Below, in pieces: positions 1 to 5,040 of a DNA stretch of 5,040 nucleotides (position 1 is the stretch's first letter; the number at the start of each line of letters is the position of its first letter). The DNA is taken from assembly GCA_905234205.1 (NCBI GenBank), contig CAJOGG010000143.1, forward strand, positions 1 to 5,040, given 5' to 3'. The stretch comes from an uncultured Synergistales bacterium (GTDB lineage Bacteria; Synergistota; Synergistia; Synergistales; Aminobacteriaceae). The notes under the pieces were generated by a model. The model had not been told where the DNA came from, did no database searches, and was given only the letters and a program-made list of their open reading frames with translations. The translations under genes and the position numbers were made by a program.

Positions 1-1
1 T

Positions 2-319
2 CATGATGAGGTCGCCAGGGCTTTGAAATATTTACGCAACACTGACTCAATTCTACCTATAGTTTCTGCAATGTGTAACAGGTTACGAATCGCGTTAATG
101 TTGTCGTGTTTCAGGAATGCTAATGAAGTCGTGAAGTTGTTGGGCTCAAGGCCTTATGCTGTCAATCTCGCGAGAACTGCTCTGAAAAATTTCGGGGCTG
201 ACAGAATCAAAACGTTCATAGCAAAATCCATACGCTTATCATTTCTTGAGAAGACTAGCAGGTCGGAAGGTTGGCAAGGTTTCGAGCTAATAATTTGGGA
301 ATTAATGAGCAAAATCTAG
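2..319 (+). CDS. holA: DNA polymerase III subunit delta, C-terminal part (5' end outside window)
   Basis: The reading frame is open from base 2 to the TAG at 317-319 and gives 105 residues, so the gene begins upstream of the window; the TTG at 23 is only an internal codon. The visible part matches the helical C-terminal domain of the clamp-loader delta subunit. It has a DEVARALKYL helix, then a 'CNRLRIALML' helix corresponding to the family's QFR-like segment, then 'VVKLLGSRPYAVNLA' corresponding to the conserved 'lg-hPyvvkka' element, and a final helix ending GFELIIWELMSKI. In the family this domain forms the collar of the DnaX complex, while the missing N-terminal domains contact and open the sliding clamp. 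The downstream gene starts 39 bases later behind its own likely promoter. The call rests on the C-terminal pattern only, but the order and spacing of these elements fit well. Confidence 0.8.
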   Translation, partial: HDEVARALKYLRNTDSILPIVSAMCNRLRIALMLSCFRNANEVVKLLGSRPYAVNLARTALKNFGADRIKTFIAKSIRLSFLEKTSRSEGWQGFELIIWELMSKI

Positions 320-325
320 TATAAT
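295..325 (+). promoter_or_regulatory. Putative sigma-70-type promoter for the SprA-family gene
   Basis: A perfect TATAAT lies at 320-325, immediately after the holA stop codon. A weak -35 candidate TTGGGA (4 of 6 consensus bases) lies at 295-300 with a long 19-base spacer. Transcription would start near 332, giving a leader of under 30 bases before the ATG at 359. The -10 match is strong and the -35 is poor, so this is a candidate only; the gene could also be read through from holA. Confidence 0.45.
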
Positions 326-342
326 ACTTAGCAAAAACTCAC

Positions 343-350
343 AAGGAGGT
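343..350 (+). promoter_or_regulatory. Strong ribosome-binding site of the SprA-family gene
   Basis: AAGGAGGT is a full Shine-Dalgarno match placed 8 bases before the ATG at 359. It fixes that ATG as the start and argues for efficient translation. Confidence 0.85.
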
Positions 351-358
351 GTATTAGT

Positions 359-1270
359 ATGCAGGTTACGTCTATGTTATCAGCAGGGTATTTAGAGCCC
401 ATGCAGAATATATCTCGCGTCCAGAAAGCAGAAAACGTCAAGGAAGTCGATCAAGCTAACCAGCAGCGCGAGCAGGAAATCTTAGCCGAAGAACAAGCTA
501 TTAAGGCCAAGTTAGGCAGTAACGCTCAAGTCCATACAGTCTATCATTATTCGGTGGGGTCCGACGGGAGACGCTATATTGTCGGGGCCTCTGTGACGAT
601 GAAAGGCAGCGAGGAAGACCTCAACAGAGTCAGCGGAGGAATTGCCCAGGAGGATTTACAGAGTCAGAAGCAGGAAGCTCAAGACGCTCTCAAGAAAGAC
701 GCTCAACGAACAGAAGACTCCCAGAACATCATCAAAGCCGAAGCCGAAAAACGCGAAGCCAAACTCAAAGAGGACAAAACCGAGGACAAGAAAGACGATC
801 AAGAACGAGAACTTGAAAACGTTCAGCGCGAAGTCGTGGCACATGAAGCAGCACACCAAGCAGCCGCAGGAGAATTTGGTGGTGGAGTAAGTTATTCGTA
901 CACGGAAGTTGACGGGAAAGCTTACATAACCGGCGGAGAAGTTCCCATTAAGCTCAAAGAGGGCGGGACTCCTGAAGAAACTTTACGCAACATGCAACAA
1001 GTTCAACGTGCAGCCAACGCCCCAGCAGATCCTTCAGGCCAAGACAGAGCAGTTGCAGCAAAAGCCGCAGCCATTGCCTCAAAAGCTAGACAGCAAATTA
1101 TTCAGGAAAATTCACAGGAAACTCACGAAACCGAAATAGCAAGAGGCACCCCGATCATTACCCCTGTAAGCCGTGAAGATGAACAATATGACTCAGACAA
1201 AGACGGCGTGCAATCGTTGTTAGCGTCAATTAAGGAACTTGAGATTCAAAATCTAATGCCAGCCGCTTAA
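359..1270 (+). CDS. SprA/CJM1_0395-family putative zinc metalloprotease
   Basis: This 303-residue protein carries the signature of the SprA-related family (putative metalloprotease CJM1_0395 type). A zinc-binding HExxH motif, HEAAH, lies at 162-166. It is followed by the family's 'YSYTEVDGKAYITGGEV' block (179-195), whose Glu194 may be a further ligand, and by 'QRAANAPADPSGQD' (216-229), another family hallmark. Residues about 98-158 are almost entirely Lys, Glu, Asp, Gln and Ala and should form a long charged helix or coiled coil. No signal peptide or membrane segment is visible, so it is probably cytoplasmic or exported by a non-classical route. Residues 62-82 form a second, degenerate copy of the DGK-Y-GGEV block. 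The tail holds a DSDKDG stretch (278-283) like a partial calcium loop, but it lacks the acidic residue at position 12. The physiological substrate is not known for this family, as far as I am aware. The gene is monocistronic by appearance, with a promoter before it and a terminator after it. Confidence 0.85.
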   Translation: MQVTSMLSAGYLEPMQNISRVQKAENVKEVDQANQQREQEILAEEQAIKAKLGSNAQVHTVYHYSVGSDGRRYIVGASVTMKGSEEDLNRVSGGIAQEDLQSQKQEAQDALKKDAQRTEDSQNIIKAEAEKREAKLKEDKTEDKKDDQERELENVQREVVAHEAAHQAAAGEFGGGVSYSYTEVDGKAYITGGEVPIKLKEGGTPEETLRNMQQVQRAANAPADPSGQDRAVAAKAAAIASKARQQIIQENSQETHETEIARGTPIITPVSREDEQYDSDKDGVQSLLASIKELEIQNLMPAA

Positions 1271-1306
1271 ACTCTACAATGAACAAATTAATCTTATATG
1301 AATGAG

Positions 1307-1345
1307 AATCCCCCGGCTAATCGCGCTAAAACCGGAGGATTTTTT
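1307..1345 (+). terminator. Intrinsic terminator after the SprA-family gene
   Basis: The arms AATCCCCCGG (1307-1316) and CCGGAGGATT (1332-1341) pair at 9 of 10 positions, with one C/A mismatch. They enclose a 15-base loop and run into a six-T tract at 1340-1345. It lies 36 bases after the SprA-family stop codon. The T tract ends only 5 bases before the ribosome-binding site of the AEC permease, so any transcript reaching the permease from upstream must pass it. Confidence 0.75.
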
Positions 1346-1350
1346 GTTAT

Positions 1351-1355
1351 GGAGG
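1351..1355 (+). promoter_or_regulatory. Ribosome-binding site that fixes the AEC permease start
   Basis: GGAGG sits 8 bases before the ATG at 1364. In-frame ATGs at 1298 and 1349 lie upstream of the terminator stem and directly against the GGAGG, and neither has a good ribosome-binding site. The start at 1364 is therefore preferred. Confidence 0.8.
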
Positions 1356-1363
1356 AAAATTAC

Positions 1364-2275
1364 ATGAATATCTTTGAGAGAATGCTCAACACTCAAGCCC
1401 TTATGTTTATCTATGTCGTTACGGGAATAATTATGGCCAAGACGAAAATTTTGAAGCATGAAGGCCGCTCGAGTTTCATAAATTTGTTGCTGGATATAAC
1501 TTTGCCTTGCATGGTCCTGAACTCCTTTAACGTTGACACGGATATTAATCAGTTAATCGCCGCCGGAGAAATCATATTAATCTCTTCAGCTTGCTTCTTT
1601 ATCGCGTGGGTTATGGGGAAAATTTATTGGCGCAAAGCTCCTCATGATCGTAAGGCCGTGTTGGAATTTGCTACGATATTCTCAAACGCAGGTAACGCAG
1701 GCCTCCCGATTGTTGCTTCTGTTTTTGGGACTCAAGGTGTATTTTTCGCGTCGTTCTATCTTTTGCCGGCTCGTGTATTAATCTGGACAGCAGGGCTATC
1801 GCTTTTCGTTGAGGGTGTGAATTTCCGTGACAAGCTAAAAATTTTGCTGAAGACTCCAAGTCTTGACGTAGTGTTTATTGGACTCGTGTTAATGTTTTCG
1901 CCCGTGAAATTACCCGTTGTACTCTCTACAGCCATCAAAAATATTGGGGACATGACCGGGCCTTTGTCAATGATGATAATCGGAGCTGCCTTGGGTGAAT
2001 CGAATCTGCGTGAAGCTTTTGACATTGACGCCTTCAAATTAACGTTCGTGCGCTTAGTTGTACAGCCATTGATATTTATGTTCCTGTTACGAGCTATCGG
2101 AGTGCAGGATATTTTGTGGCAAGTTACTGTGACTCTTACAGCTATGCCCGCCGCCGCAAACACGGAGATAATCGCGGAAATGTACGGCAAAGATTACAAG
2201 TTTGCTGCTCGCTGTGTGGTAGTATCGACTATAATATCGCTCGTTAGCGTGCCAATATTAACGCTATTATTCTAA
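1364..2275 (+). CDS. AEC-family (auxin efflux carrier-like) permease
   Basis: With the start at 1364 the protein is 303 residues, the usual size for bacterial AEC transporters. It is strongly hydrophobic, with about ten predicted membrane spans arranged in two halves. Family landmarks are 'LDITLPCMVLNSF' (43-55), 'FSNAGNAGLPIV' (106-117), 'MMIIGAALGES' (203-213) and 'MPAAANTEIIAEMYG' (261-275). The two conserved crossover regions of the AEC/bile-acid-transporter-like fold correspond to the second and fourth of these. Bacterial members are inner-membrane carriers, and characterised relatives move organic acids such as malate or malonate; the substrate here cannot be told from sequence. The in-frame extension back to 1298 is rejected because it would translate the terminator hairpin and has no hydrophobic or family content. 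The downstream nucleotidase ribosome-binding site overlaps this gene's stop codon, which points to co-transcription. Confidence 0.88.
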   Translation: MNIFERMLNTQALMFIYVVTGIIMAKTKILKHEGRSSFINLLLDITLPCMVLNSFNVDTDINQLIAAGEIILISSACFFIAWVMGKIYWRKAPHDRKAVLEFATIFSNAGNAGLPIVASVFGTQGVFFASFYLLPARVLIWTAGLSLFVEGVNFRDKLKILLKTPSLDVVFIGLVLMFSPVKLPVVLSTAIKNIGDMTGPLSMMIIGAALGESNLREAFDIDAFKLTFVRLVVQPLIFMFLLRAIGVQDILWQVTVTLTAMPAAANTEIIAEMYGKDYKFAARCVVVSTIISLVSVPILTLLF

Positions 2276-2281
2276 GGAGGT
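2274..2281 (+). promoter_or_regulatory. Ribosome-binding site of the nucleotidase, overlapping the permease stop codon
   Basis: AAGGAGGT begins inside the TAA stop codon (2273-2275) of the permease and lies 10 bases before the ATG at 2292. The overlap leaves no room for a promoter between the genes and suggests an operon with possible translational coupling. Confidence 0.8.
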
Positions 2282-2291
2282 AAATTTATTT

Positions 2292-3905
2292 ATGACAAAA
2301 CGTTTTATGCTTGCTTTACTTGCTGTTGCTCTTGTTGCTTCGGCATGTTGGGCAAATACTCCGGATAATGACATCGTGATTGTATTCACTAACGACGTTC
2401 ACTGCGGAGTAGATGAAAGTATAGGTTATGCAGGAGTTATGAGTTACAAGCATGAAGTTGAAAAGCTCACGCCATATGTGACTCTTGTTGACGCTGGAGA
2501 CTGGGCACAAGGTGGAGTGATCGGAGCTATCTCGCAAGGACGCTATATCGTCGAGATAATGAACACAATGGGCTACGAGATCGCTGTACCGGGCAATCAT
2601 GAATTTGATTATGGTTGGGGACAATTTGAGAGCTTTGTTAGAAATCTTAAGCCGGGATTCATTTCGTGCAACTTGAGAGATCTGCACACAGGGCGATTAC
2701 TTTTTGCTCCGTACAAAATTTTCACGTATGGCGATGTTAAAGTTGCGTTTGTGGGAGCCTGTACACCAGAGTCAATAGTTAAGTCAACCCCTTCAACGTT
2801 TATGGACGAGAACGGGAAATATATCTATGACTTTGACGGAGAAGCCACCGGAGAAAAATTAATCGCTACGATTCAGAAAGCTGTTGACGAAGCAAAGAGT
2901 GAAGGGGCTGATTACGTTATCGTAGTTGGACATTTAGGCGAATACAAGGACGTTGTTACAGAATGGAGCGCGCCATTTATCGCAGAACGTACACGCAACA
3001 TTGACGCTTTTATCGATGGACATTCACACGAGGTTACACCCGGCCTTCACTTCAAGAATCTTGACGGCAAAGACGTAGTAGTTACTCAAACAGGAACGAA
3101 ATTAATCAATATCGGCCAAGTTACTATCACGAAATCAGGAGAAGTCAAGACGGAGTTAATCAACAAAGTTGACAGCAAAGACCCCAAAATCGAAGCAGTA
3201 ATCAACAACATCAAAGCACGCTATGAAGATACGTTGAAACAGAAATTGACTCACACTAACTTTATTTTACGCGCAACTGATGACGATAAAGAATGGCTGG
3301 TCAGGAATCGTGAGACGGGATTAGCTGATTTAGTGGCAGATTCATTGCTTGCTTCGGCTGCTGAGACAAAAACAGGCAAAGCTGATATAGCACTCATGAA
3401 CGGCGGCGGCATTCGTACAAACATCAACCCCGGCGATATAACTTTCGGTGATGCGTTCAACGTTCTCCCGTTCAATAACACCGTGGCTATATGGGAAGTT
3501 TCAGGCCAGACTATACTTGACGAACTTGAACACAGCGTGAGGTTGTACCCAAACAGATCCGGCGGCTTCCTTCATGTTGCTGGAATGACATACACGCTTG
3601 ACCCAACTATCCCAAGTCCTGTACAGACTGACGACAAGAGATATTTGCTTGGAATTTCCGGTGAACGCAGAATCAAAAACGCTATGGTAAACGGTGAGCC
3701 GCTTGACCCAGAGAAAATTTACAAAGTCGTAAGCTTGAATTACATTGTTCTTGAGGGTGGGGACGGCCATGTATTCAAAGGCGCGAAATTAATTGAACCT
3801 GATTACGGAGTTGCGTTGGATACGTTTGCACATTACTTGAAATCATTCCCTGAACTTCCAGAGAGATATAAAGACTCACAAAATCGATTCACAGTCATAA
3901 AATAA
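2292..3905 (+). CDS. Exported 5'-nucleotidase / metallophosphatase (UshA-type)
   Basis: This 537-residue protein has the two-domain layout of bacterial 5'-nucleotidases and 2',3'-cyclic-nucleotide phosphodiesterases. Residues 1-21 are a signal peptide (MTKR charged end, hydrophobic core, likely cut after ACWA). Cys19 in VASAC makes a lipoprotein possible, though the lipobox is weak. The N-terminal calcineurin-like metallophosphatase domain shows the metal-ligand series: TNDVH (33-37), DAGD (67-70), GNHEFD (101-106), GH (213-214) and GHSH (243-246). His103 and Asp106 match the catalytic pair of UshA. The C-terminal 5'-nucleotidase domain carries NGGGIR (370-375) for substrate binding, 'FGDAFNVLPFNNTV' (385-398) and 'LEGGDGHVF' (487-495). 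It would hydrolyse nucleotides or related phosphoesters outside the cytoplasm, with the nucleoside then available for uptake. No C-terminal anchor is visible. No motif is missing and the length is typical. The exact substrate (5'-nucleotide, cyclic nucleotide, UDP-sugar) is not decided by sequence. Confidence 0.92.
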   Translation: MTKRFMLALLAVALVASACWANTPDNDIVIVFTNDVHCGVDESIGYAGVMSYKHEVEKLTPYVTLVDAGDWAQGGVIGAISQGRYIVEIMNTMGYEIAVPGNHEFDYGWGQFESFVRNLKPGFISCNLRDLHTGRLLFAPYKIFTYGDVKVAFVGACTPESIVKSTPSTFMDENGKYIYDFDGEATGEKLIATIQKAVDEAKSEGADYVIVVGHLGEYKDVVTEWSAPFIAERTRNIDAFIDGHSHEVTPGLHFKNLDGKDVVVTQTGTKLINIGQVTITKSGEVKTELINKVDSKDPKIEAVINNIKARYEDTLKQKLTHTNFILRATDDDKEWLVRNRETGLADLVADSLLASAAETKTGKADIALMNGGGIRTNINPGDITFGDAFNVLPFNNTVAIWEVSGQTILDELEHSVRLYPNRSGGFLHVAGMTYTLDPTIPSPVQTDDKRYLLGISGERRIKNAMVNGEPLDPEKIYKVVSLNYIVLEGGDGHVFKGAKLIEPDYGVALDTFAHYLKSFPELPERYKDSQNRFTVIK

Positions 3906-3916
3906 CCCACAAACAA

Positions 3917-3952
3917 GAGACCCCGGGAACTGATAAAAATTCTCAGGGCCTC
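3917..3952 (+). terminator. Possible terminator after the nucleotidase gene
   Basis: The arms GAGACCCCGGGAA (3917-3929) and TTCTCAGGGCCTC (3940-3952) pair with ten Watson-Crick pairs, one G-T pair and two mismatches around a 10-base loop. It lies 11 bases after the stop codon. The tail (TCAAATTTTATC-like) has only four consecutive Ts, starting a few bases beyond the stem, so it is a weak intrinsic terminator. An alternative stem, GATAAAA (3932-3938) with TTTTATC (3956-3962), overlaps it. Confidence 0.4.
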
Positions 3953-4042
3953 AAATTTTATCGCCTCTTAATATCGACAAACGCCGTAAGCTCTCTAGCG
4001 TTAGCTGTGGGTAGTACGTCAATAAACCCAGTAAAATTATGT

Positions 4043-4071
4043 TTGCAATGTACAATTCACGCGCTTAAAAT
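4043..4071 (+). promoter_or_regulatory. Putative sigma-70-type promoter for the shikimate dehydrogenase homologue
   Basis: TTGCAA (4043-4048, 4 of 6) and TAAAAT (4066-4071, 5 of 6) are separated by an ideal 17 bases in the 232-base gap before the gene. Transcription would begin near 4078, about 60 bases before the ATG. The rest of the gap (about 3963-4042) shows no clear gene, riboswitch or repeat to me. Confidence 0.45.
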
Positions 4072-4137
4072 TATTCCCAATTCCATAACTAACAAAATAT
4101 TCACCAAAATTTTATATGTCAGGAGCGTTTATATAAG

Positions 4138-4981
4138 ATGCAGATCGATATTAACAGCAGACTTATTGCACTTATCGGCACACCGCTTGGACAGTCATTC
4201 GCAGCTCGTATGCAGAACTCGGCTTATCAAGCAGCAGGTTTCAATATGGTGTATTGTTACTGTGAAGCAGGCAGTGAGCACCTTAAAGAAATCATTAGCG
4301 GTATTCGTTACATGCCCACGTTCTTAGGCTGTGCAGTCACGAAGCCCAACAAAGAAGAAGTCATGCAGTACCTTGATGATTATGATCCACTCTGCAAAAA
4401 AATCGGCTCATCAAATACTGTGGTCAAGACCGAAAACGGGAGCCTCGTAGGCTACAACACTGACGGCTATGGAGCATTACGCGACATCAAAGAGCACAAC
4501 CTCATTCGGAGCGGGTGGCACTGGTCGTTCGGTATGTTTGGAACTCGCACAGGAGGGCGCGAAAAAGATTTATATCTCCTCACGTTCAGAGAAGTGCGAG
4601 GCTTTGAGCGAGGACATCAACAAATTTTATCCCGGCGTTTGTGTACCAGTAAGAGCAGCTGATGAAGCAGGAATCAAAAAGGCACTCGACGAGACCGACG
4701 TTATCCTCAATCTTTCTGGCCTTGGAATGCGTGGCAAAGAAGAGTACACATGCGTTGACAAAAGTTTCTTGAAGCCCTCACACGTTTGCTTTGATGCTAC
4801 GTATAACCCGGCCGAGACTCGTTTCTTGAAGGAAGCTAAAGAAGTTGGCTGCATGACGATTAACGGACTCGGTATGTCGCTTTATCAGGGTTTGAGACAG
4901 ATTCAACTCTGGACGGGCGGTCAGGCTGTTCCACTTGATGTAATGCGCCAAACGTTAATGGACATTCTCGCAGGCAAATAA
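4138..4981 (+). pseudogene. Shikimate dehydrogenase (AroE) family gene, frameshifted
   Basis: Two overlapping frames together cover one AroE-like protein. From the ATG at 4138 (AGGAG at 4121-4125, 12 bases upstream) the first frame encodes the substrate domain: 'GTPLGQSFAARMQN' (14-27), 'AVTKPNK' with the probable catalytic Lys72, 'GSSNTVV' with Asn93, and 'GYNTDG' with Asp109. After about codon 122 (near 4503) this frame turns into nonsense and stops at 4662. The rest continues one base over, from about 4502 to the TAA at 4979-4981: the NADP loop 'FGAGGTGRS' (coded from 4505), 'NLSGLGM', 'DATYNP' and 'NGLGMSLYQGLRQIQLW', which holds the conserved Gln. The segment between 'NTDG' and 'GAGG' is also about 8-9 residues shorter than in typical AroE, so a small deletion is likely, removing the strand before the NADP loop. 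The intact enzyme would reduce 3-dehydroshikimate or oxidise shikimate/quinate with NADP(H) in the cytoplasm. The SxS substrate motif is altered (S20-F-A22), so a relative with another substrate is possible. It may be a true pseudogene or a sequence/assembly error. Confidence 0.8.
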
Positions 4982-5005
4982 TTAACTAAGGGGGTAAAAA
5001 TTGTA

Positions 5006-5040
5006 ATGGCACGTAAATTTTCGTTAGCATATCTCACGAT
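5006..5040 (+). CDS. Start of an unidentified gene (3' end outside window)
   Basis: An ATG at 5006 is preceded by AAGGGGGT (4988-4995) at a spacing of 10 bases, and the frame stays open to the window end, giving MARKFSLAYLT. It begins 24 bases after the dehydrogenase stop codon, so the two genes are probably co-transcribed. The opening 'KFSLAYLT' resembles the first strand of sugar-phosphate isomerase/epimerase-like (xylose isomerase-type) TIM barrels, a family that includes 3-dehydroshikimate dehydratases. Eleven residues are too few for a firm call. Confidence 0.55.
   Translation, partial: MARKFSLAYLT

Noticed and set aside
656..859. Minus-strand frame rich in Phe, Leu and Val that looks like a membrane peptide
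   Set aside because: It is the antisense shadow of the Lys/Glu-rich coiled-coil region of the SprA-family gene (Lys and Glu codons read as Phe and Leu/Phe on the other strand).
1189..1245. EF-hand-like DxDxDG loop near the C-terminus of the SprA-family protein
   Set aside because: DSDKDG (residues 278-283) fits the start of a calcium loop, but position 12 is Ala instead of Glu or Asp and no flanking helix-loop-helix pair is evident.
1298..1363. N-terminal extension of the permease reading frame back to the ATG at 1298
   Set aside because: It would translate straight through the terminator hairpin, has no ribosome-binding site, and adds no family-like residues. The ATG at 1364 has GGAGG at a spacing of 8.
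1756..2190. 144-codon minus-strand frame within the permease gene
   Set aside because: It lies entirely opposite a clear family member and has no ribosome-binding site or recognisable domain.
4007..4327. A 106-codon + strand reading frame overlapping the dehydrogenase start
   Set aside because: Its composition is not protein-like (rich in Cys, Ile, Arg and Ser with no pattern), it has no ribosome-binding site, and most of it overlaps the conserved AroE-like frame.
4469..4981. A separate, independently translated Rossmann-domain protein starting at the ATG at 4469
   Set aside because: There is no ribosome-binding site, and residues before FGAGG in this frame (MEHYATSKSTT) are an out-of-frame reading of the conserved NTDG-GALRDIKE coding sequence. 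It is the 3' half of the broken gene.

Overview
The window is a compact, single-strand stretch of bacterial chromosome. Every supported gene reads on the + strand, most gaps are short, and strong Shine-Dalgarno sequences (AAGGAGGT-like) precede most genes. Base composition is moderate, a little under half G+C by eye. The protein set is a DnaX-complex delta subunit, a SprA-type metalloprotease, an AEC transporter, an exported 5'-nucleotidase and a shikimate dehydrogenase homologue. The nucleotidase has an export signal with a possible lipobox. This fits an anaerobic Gram-negative-type bacterium, and the flavour of the proteins suggests Synergistota or a diderm Firmicute. That assignment is an impression from protein sequence and is not proven here.

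Layout. Bases 2-319 are the 3' end of holA (DNA polymerase III delta subunit). A probable sigma-70-type promoter at the end of holA leads into a 303-residue SprA/CJM1_0395-family putative zinc metalloprotease (359-1270), which is followed by a good intrinsic terminator (1307-1345). Directly behind the terminator starts an AEC-family permease (1364-2275). The ribosome-binding site of the next gene, an exported UshA-type 5'-nucleotidase/metallophosphatase (2292-3905), overlaps the permease stop codon, so these two genes look like one transcription unit. A 232-base gap follows with an imperfect hairpin (3917-3952) and a plausible promoter (4043-4071). Next comes a shikimate dehydrogenase homologue (4138-4981) broken by a frameshift and apparent small deletion just before its NADP-binding glycine loop. 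The last 35 bases hold the first codons of another gene (5006 onward).

How the genes may relate. The permease and nucleotidase could form a small salvage or export pair, but the permease substrate cannot be read from sequence. The dehydrogenase homologue and the truncated downstream gene look like a second unit. The opening residues of the downstream gene resemble sugar-phosphate isomerase/epimerase-like TIM barrels, which would suit quinate/shikimate-type metabolism, but this is weak.

I see no mobile element, CRISPR array, tRNA or rRNA. I did not find a clearly new multi-gene system. The most notable points are the broken dehydrogenase with an unusual substrate-binding motif, the internal repeat in the SprA-family protein, and the terminator lying in front of the permease ribosome-binding site.
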